Assembly: GCF_002887815.1 (NCBI RefSeq)
Contig: NZ_PDHO01000009.1
Location: 124,001-188,000, forward strand
DNA: 64,000 nucleotides
Reading direction: 5' to 3'
Source: Mycobacterium sp. ENV421
Lineage (GTDB): Bacteria; Actinomycetota; Actinomycetes; Mycobacteriales; Mycobacteriaceae
The position numbers were made by a program, and so were the translations under genes. Positions 62,449 through 64,000 of the stretch are shown one piece after another (the first letter of the stretch is position 1; every line of letters starts with the position of its first letter). Below the pieces are notes generated by a model. It did not search any database. It was not told where the DNA came from and was given only the letters and a program-made list of their open reading frames with translations.

Positions 62449-63116
62449 CCATCGATGACCGCACCGACACCGACGTGGTGCATTGCGCAGATGTAAATCG
62501 GCTCTACGCAAGCGGTGTGGCGGCAGTGCGCGATGTCACCTGCCGCGTTCCGCCGGCCGCGCGCATTGCGCTGACCGGTCGTTCCGGGTCGGGCAAGTCG
62601 ACCCTTCTGCACCTCATCGCGGGCCTCGACATCCCGACTAGCGGGACCGTGCGCTGGCCTGCGCTGAGCATTGGACAGTGCGGCAGGCCTGCCGGCGTCG
62701 GCGTCGTGTTTCAGGGAACAAGCCTCCTCGATGACCTTGATGTAGTCGAAAATGTCTGTCTACCAATGCTGTTCGAAGGAATCTCGGCTACCGATGCGCA
62801 CCGGCGCGCGCACCTGGCGCTCGCGGAAGTCGACATTGCCGAGCTGGCCGACTGTCTGCCGGAGGACCTCTCCAGCGGTCAAGCTCAGCGCGTCGCGGTA
62901 GCTCGGGTGCTGGCGGGCCGGCCTCAACTGATCCTTGCCGACGAGCCGACCGGGCGTCTGGACCGCCGCACCGGCGAGCGCGTGATCACTGCGCTACTGG
63001 CCGCAGCTGACAGCACTGGTGCGGCAATCATCATCGCCACCCACGACGACGCAGTGGCGGCGCGTTTGACCAGTCGCTGGACCATGCGCGATGGGCGACT
63101 GGACTATGCATCGTGA
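62445..63116 (+). CDS. Second ABC transporter ATP-binding protein
   Basis: A 223-residue ATPase with Walker A GRSGSGKST, signature LSSGQAQRV, Walker B LILADEPTG and switch His in IATHDD. Unlike the first ATPase, the Q-loop side (GVGVVFQGTSLLDD) is standard. It overlaps the preceding gene and the permease gene by 4 bp each. The two ATPases and one permease suggest a heterodimeric transporter. Confidence 0.92.
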   Translation: MTIDDRTDTDVVHCADVNRLYASGVAAVRDVTCRVPPAARIALTGRSGSGKSTLLHLIAGLDIPTSGTVRWPALSIGQCGRPAGVGVVFQGTSLLDDLDVVENVCLPMLFEGISATDAHRRAHLALAEVDIAELADCLPEDLSSGQAQRVAVARVLAGRPQLILADEPTGRLDRRTGERVITALLAAADSTGAAIIIATHDDAVAARLTSRWTMRDGRLDYAS

Positions 63117-64000
63117 TCGGCCTGTGGACCTGCGGACTGTTGCGGCGACGCGGCGGTCGCCTGACATTCACCGCCATCGGAGTGGCCGTCGCGGTCGCAT
63201 TGCTGGCCACCCTGGGCTCGTTCGTCGCCTCGGCGCAGGCCACCATGACCCATCGCGCCGCGGCCCGCAGTGTCGTCGATTGGCAGGTGCAGGTACAACC
63301 TCAGGCCGGCACCGGCGCTACCGTGCTCAACGAGGTGCGCTCGACACCCATCGTCCGCGCCGCGGTGACTGTCGATTACGCCCATAGCACGGGCTTGACA
63401 GCGAAGACCTCCGACACGGCGCAGGCTACGGGGCCCGGCCTGGTCCTCGGCGTTCCATCGGACTACTCGTCGCTTTTTCACGGGGTGATCCGGCCACTGG
63501 CGGGAGCCGACAGGGGAGTCCTCGTCGCCCAGCAGGCCGCTGCGAACCTTCACGTCAAGCCGGGTGACACGGTGCAGATTGGACGCGCAGGCCTGCAGCC
63601 CGTCGCCGTAGTCGTCAACGGAGTCATCGACCTGCCGACCGCCGATCAGCTGTTCCAGAACGTCGGTGCCCCGCCGGGTACGCAGTCGCCAGCGCCGCCG
63701 GACAACGTCGTGCTTGTTGGAAGGCCGCAGTGGCACGAAATATTCGATCCGCTGGCGGCCGCGCGACCGGATCTGGTGTTCACCCAGATCCATGCCTCCA
63801 TTCAGCATGACCTGCCATCAGATCCTGGTGCCGCCTACCGTCAGGTGGCGGGGGCAGCGCATAATCTGGAGGCTCGCAGCGCCGGGGGTGCTGTGGTCGG
63901 CGACAATCTCGGCGCGACGCTGGCCGCAGCCCGCAGTGACGCTGCCTACGCGCAAATCCTGTTCCTATTCCTCGGAGCGCCCGCGGTTGTGCTCGCCGGA
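63113..64000 (+). CDS. FtsX/MacB-like ABC permease, truncated by the window end
   Basis: A GTG overlapping the ATPase stop opens a frame that stays open for 296 codons to the window edge. One N-terminal helix (LTFTAIGVAVAVALLATLGSF) is followed by a large external domain (HVKPGDTVQIGRAGLQPVAVV, GVIDLPTADQLF), and a second hydrophobic segment begins near the end (QILFLFLGAPAVVLAG). This is the layout of MacB-type permeases with a periplasmic domain after TM1. It would be powered by the two upstream ATPases. Confidence 0.85.
   Translation, partial: MIGLWTCGLLRRRGGRLTFTAIGVAVAVALLATLGSFVASAQATMTHRAAARSVVDWQVQVQPQAGTGATVLNEVRSTPIVRAAVTVDYAHSTGLTAKTSDTAQATGPGLVLGVPSDYSSLFHGVIRPLAGADRGVLVAQQAAANLHVKPGDTVQIGRAGLQPVAVVVNGVIDLPTADQLFQNVGAPPGTQSPAPPDNVVLVGRPQWHEIFDPLAAARPDLVFTQIHASIQHDLPSDPGAAYRQVAGAAHNLEARSAGGAVVGDNLGATLAAARSDAAYAQILFLFLGAPAVVLAG

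Overview
The window is high-GC chromosomal DNA from a mycobacterium, most probably a fast-growing Mycolicibacterium-type species. The evidence is a complete yrbE/mce operon, an FprA-type ferredoxin reductase, several DUF2510, DUF4333 and cutinase-family secreted proteins, a tmRNA whose tag reads ADSNQRDYALAA, and two blocks whose gene order matches what I recall from M. tuberculosis: prfB / membrane protein / proline-rich protein / ftsE / ftsX / smpB (Rv3105c-Rv3100c), and an F420-type oxidoreductase near DUF190 / crcB / crcB / pgm (Rv3072c-Rv3068c). Several genes start on a GTG or ATG placed six bases after a TANNNT box, as expected for mycobacterial leaderless transcripts.

Layout. 0-7.7 kb: a truncated gene at the left edge, a cytochrome P450, hisN, small enzymes, two MFS transporters with a TetR regulator and a perfect 24-bp palindrome, and fprA. 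7.8-13.3 kb: prfB, an MscS-type channel, a Thr/Pro-rich membrane protein, ftsE, ftsX, smpB and an EamA transporter. 13.5-16.4 kb: a TetR / DUF1214 / sulfotransferase operon. 16.5-19.6 kb: ssrA (tmRNA), then two paralogous DUF2510-DUF4333 proteins around a PASTA lipoprotein. 19.8-23.1 kb: a YhgE/Pip permease, a degenerate ABC ATPase and a TetR regulator. 23.2-30.7 kb: cutinase, an unusual zinc-ribbon SDR, a B12-binding radical SAM enzyme, a GAF-ANTAR regulator, a DUF4185 secreted protein and a lipoprotein.

30.8-35.1 kb is the most unusual stretch. A reverse-transcriptase-like protein with a YNDD active site overlaps by 8 bp the gene for a flippase-like polytopic membrane protein with a soluble C-terminal domain. 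A secreted RNase T2 is transcribed divergently from them. I do not recognise this pairing as a named system.

35.1-48.7 kb: an esterase, an eight-gene mce lipid-import operon (yrbEA, yrbEB, mceA-F) and a three-gene signalling operon (REC-PP2C phosphatase, CHASE3-like histidine kinase, Rcp1-like response regulator). 48.8-57.2 kb: small exported proteins, an F420/LLM oxidoreductase, cupin, DUF190, paired CrcB fluoride channels, phosphoglucomutase and an MFS transporter.

57.3-59.2 kb: tRNA-Ala(GGC) with a 43-bp exact copy of its 3' part 1.83 kb downstream. The two copies bracket one AAA/DUF4143 ATPase gene, which looks like a very small element integrated at a tRNA gene with no visible integrase. 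59.5-64 kb: a small membrane protein, uppP, and a lipoprotein / ATPase / ATPase / permease operon that runs off the right edge.
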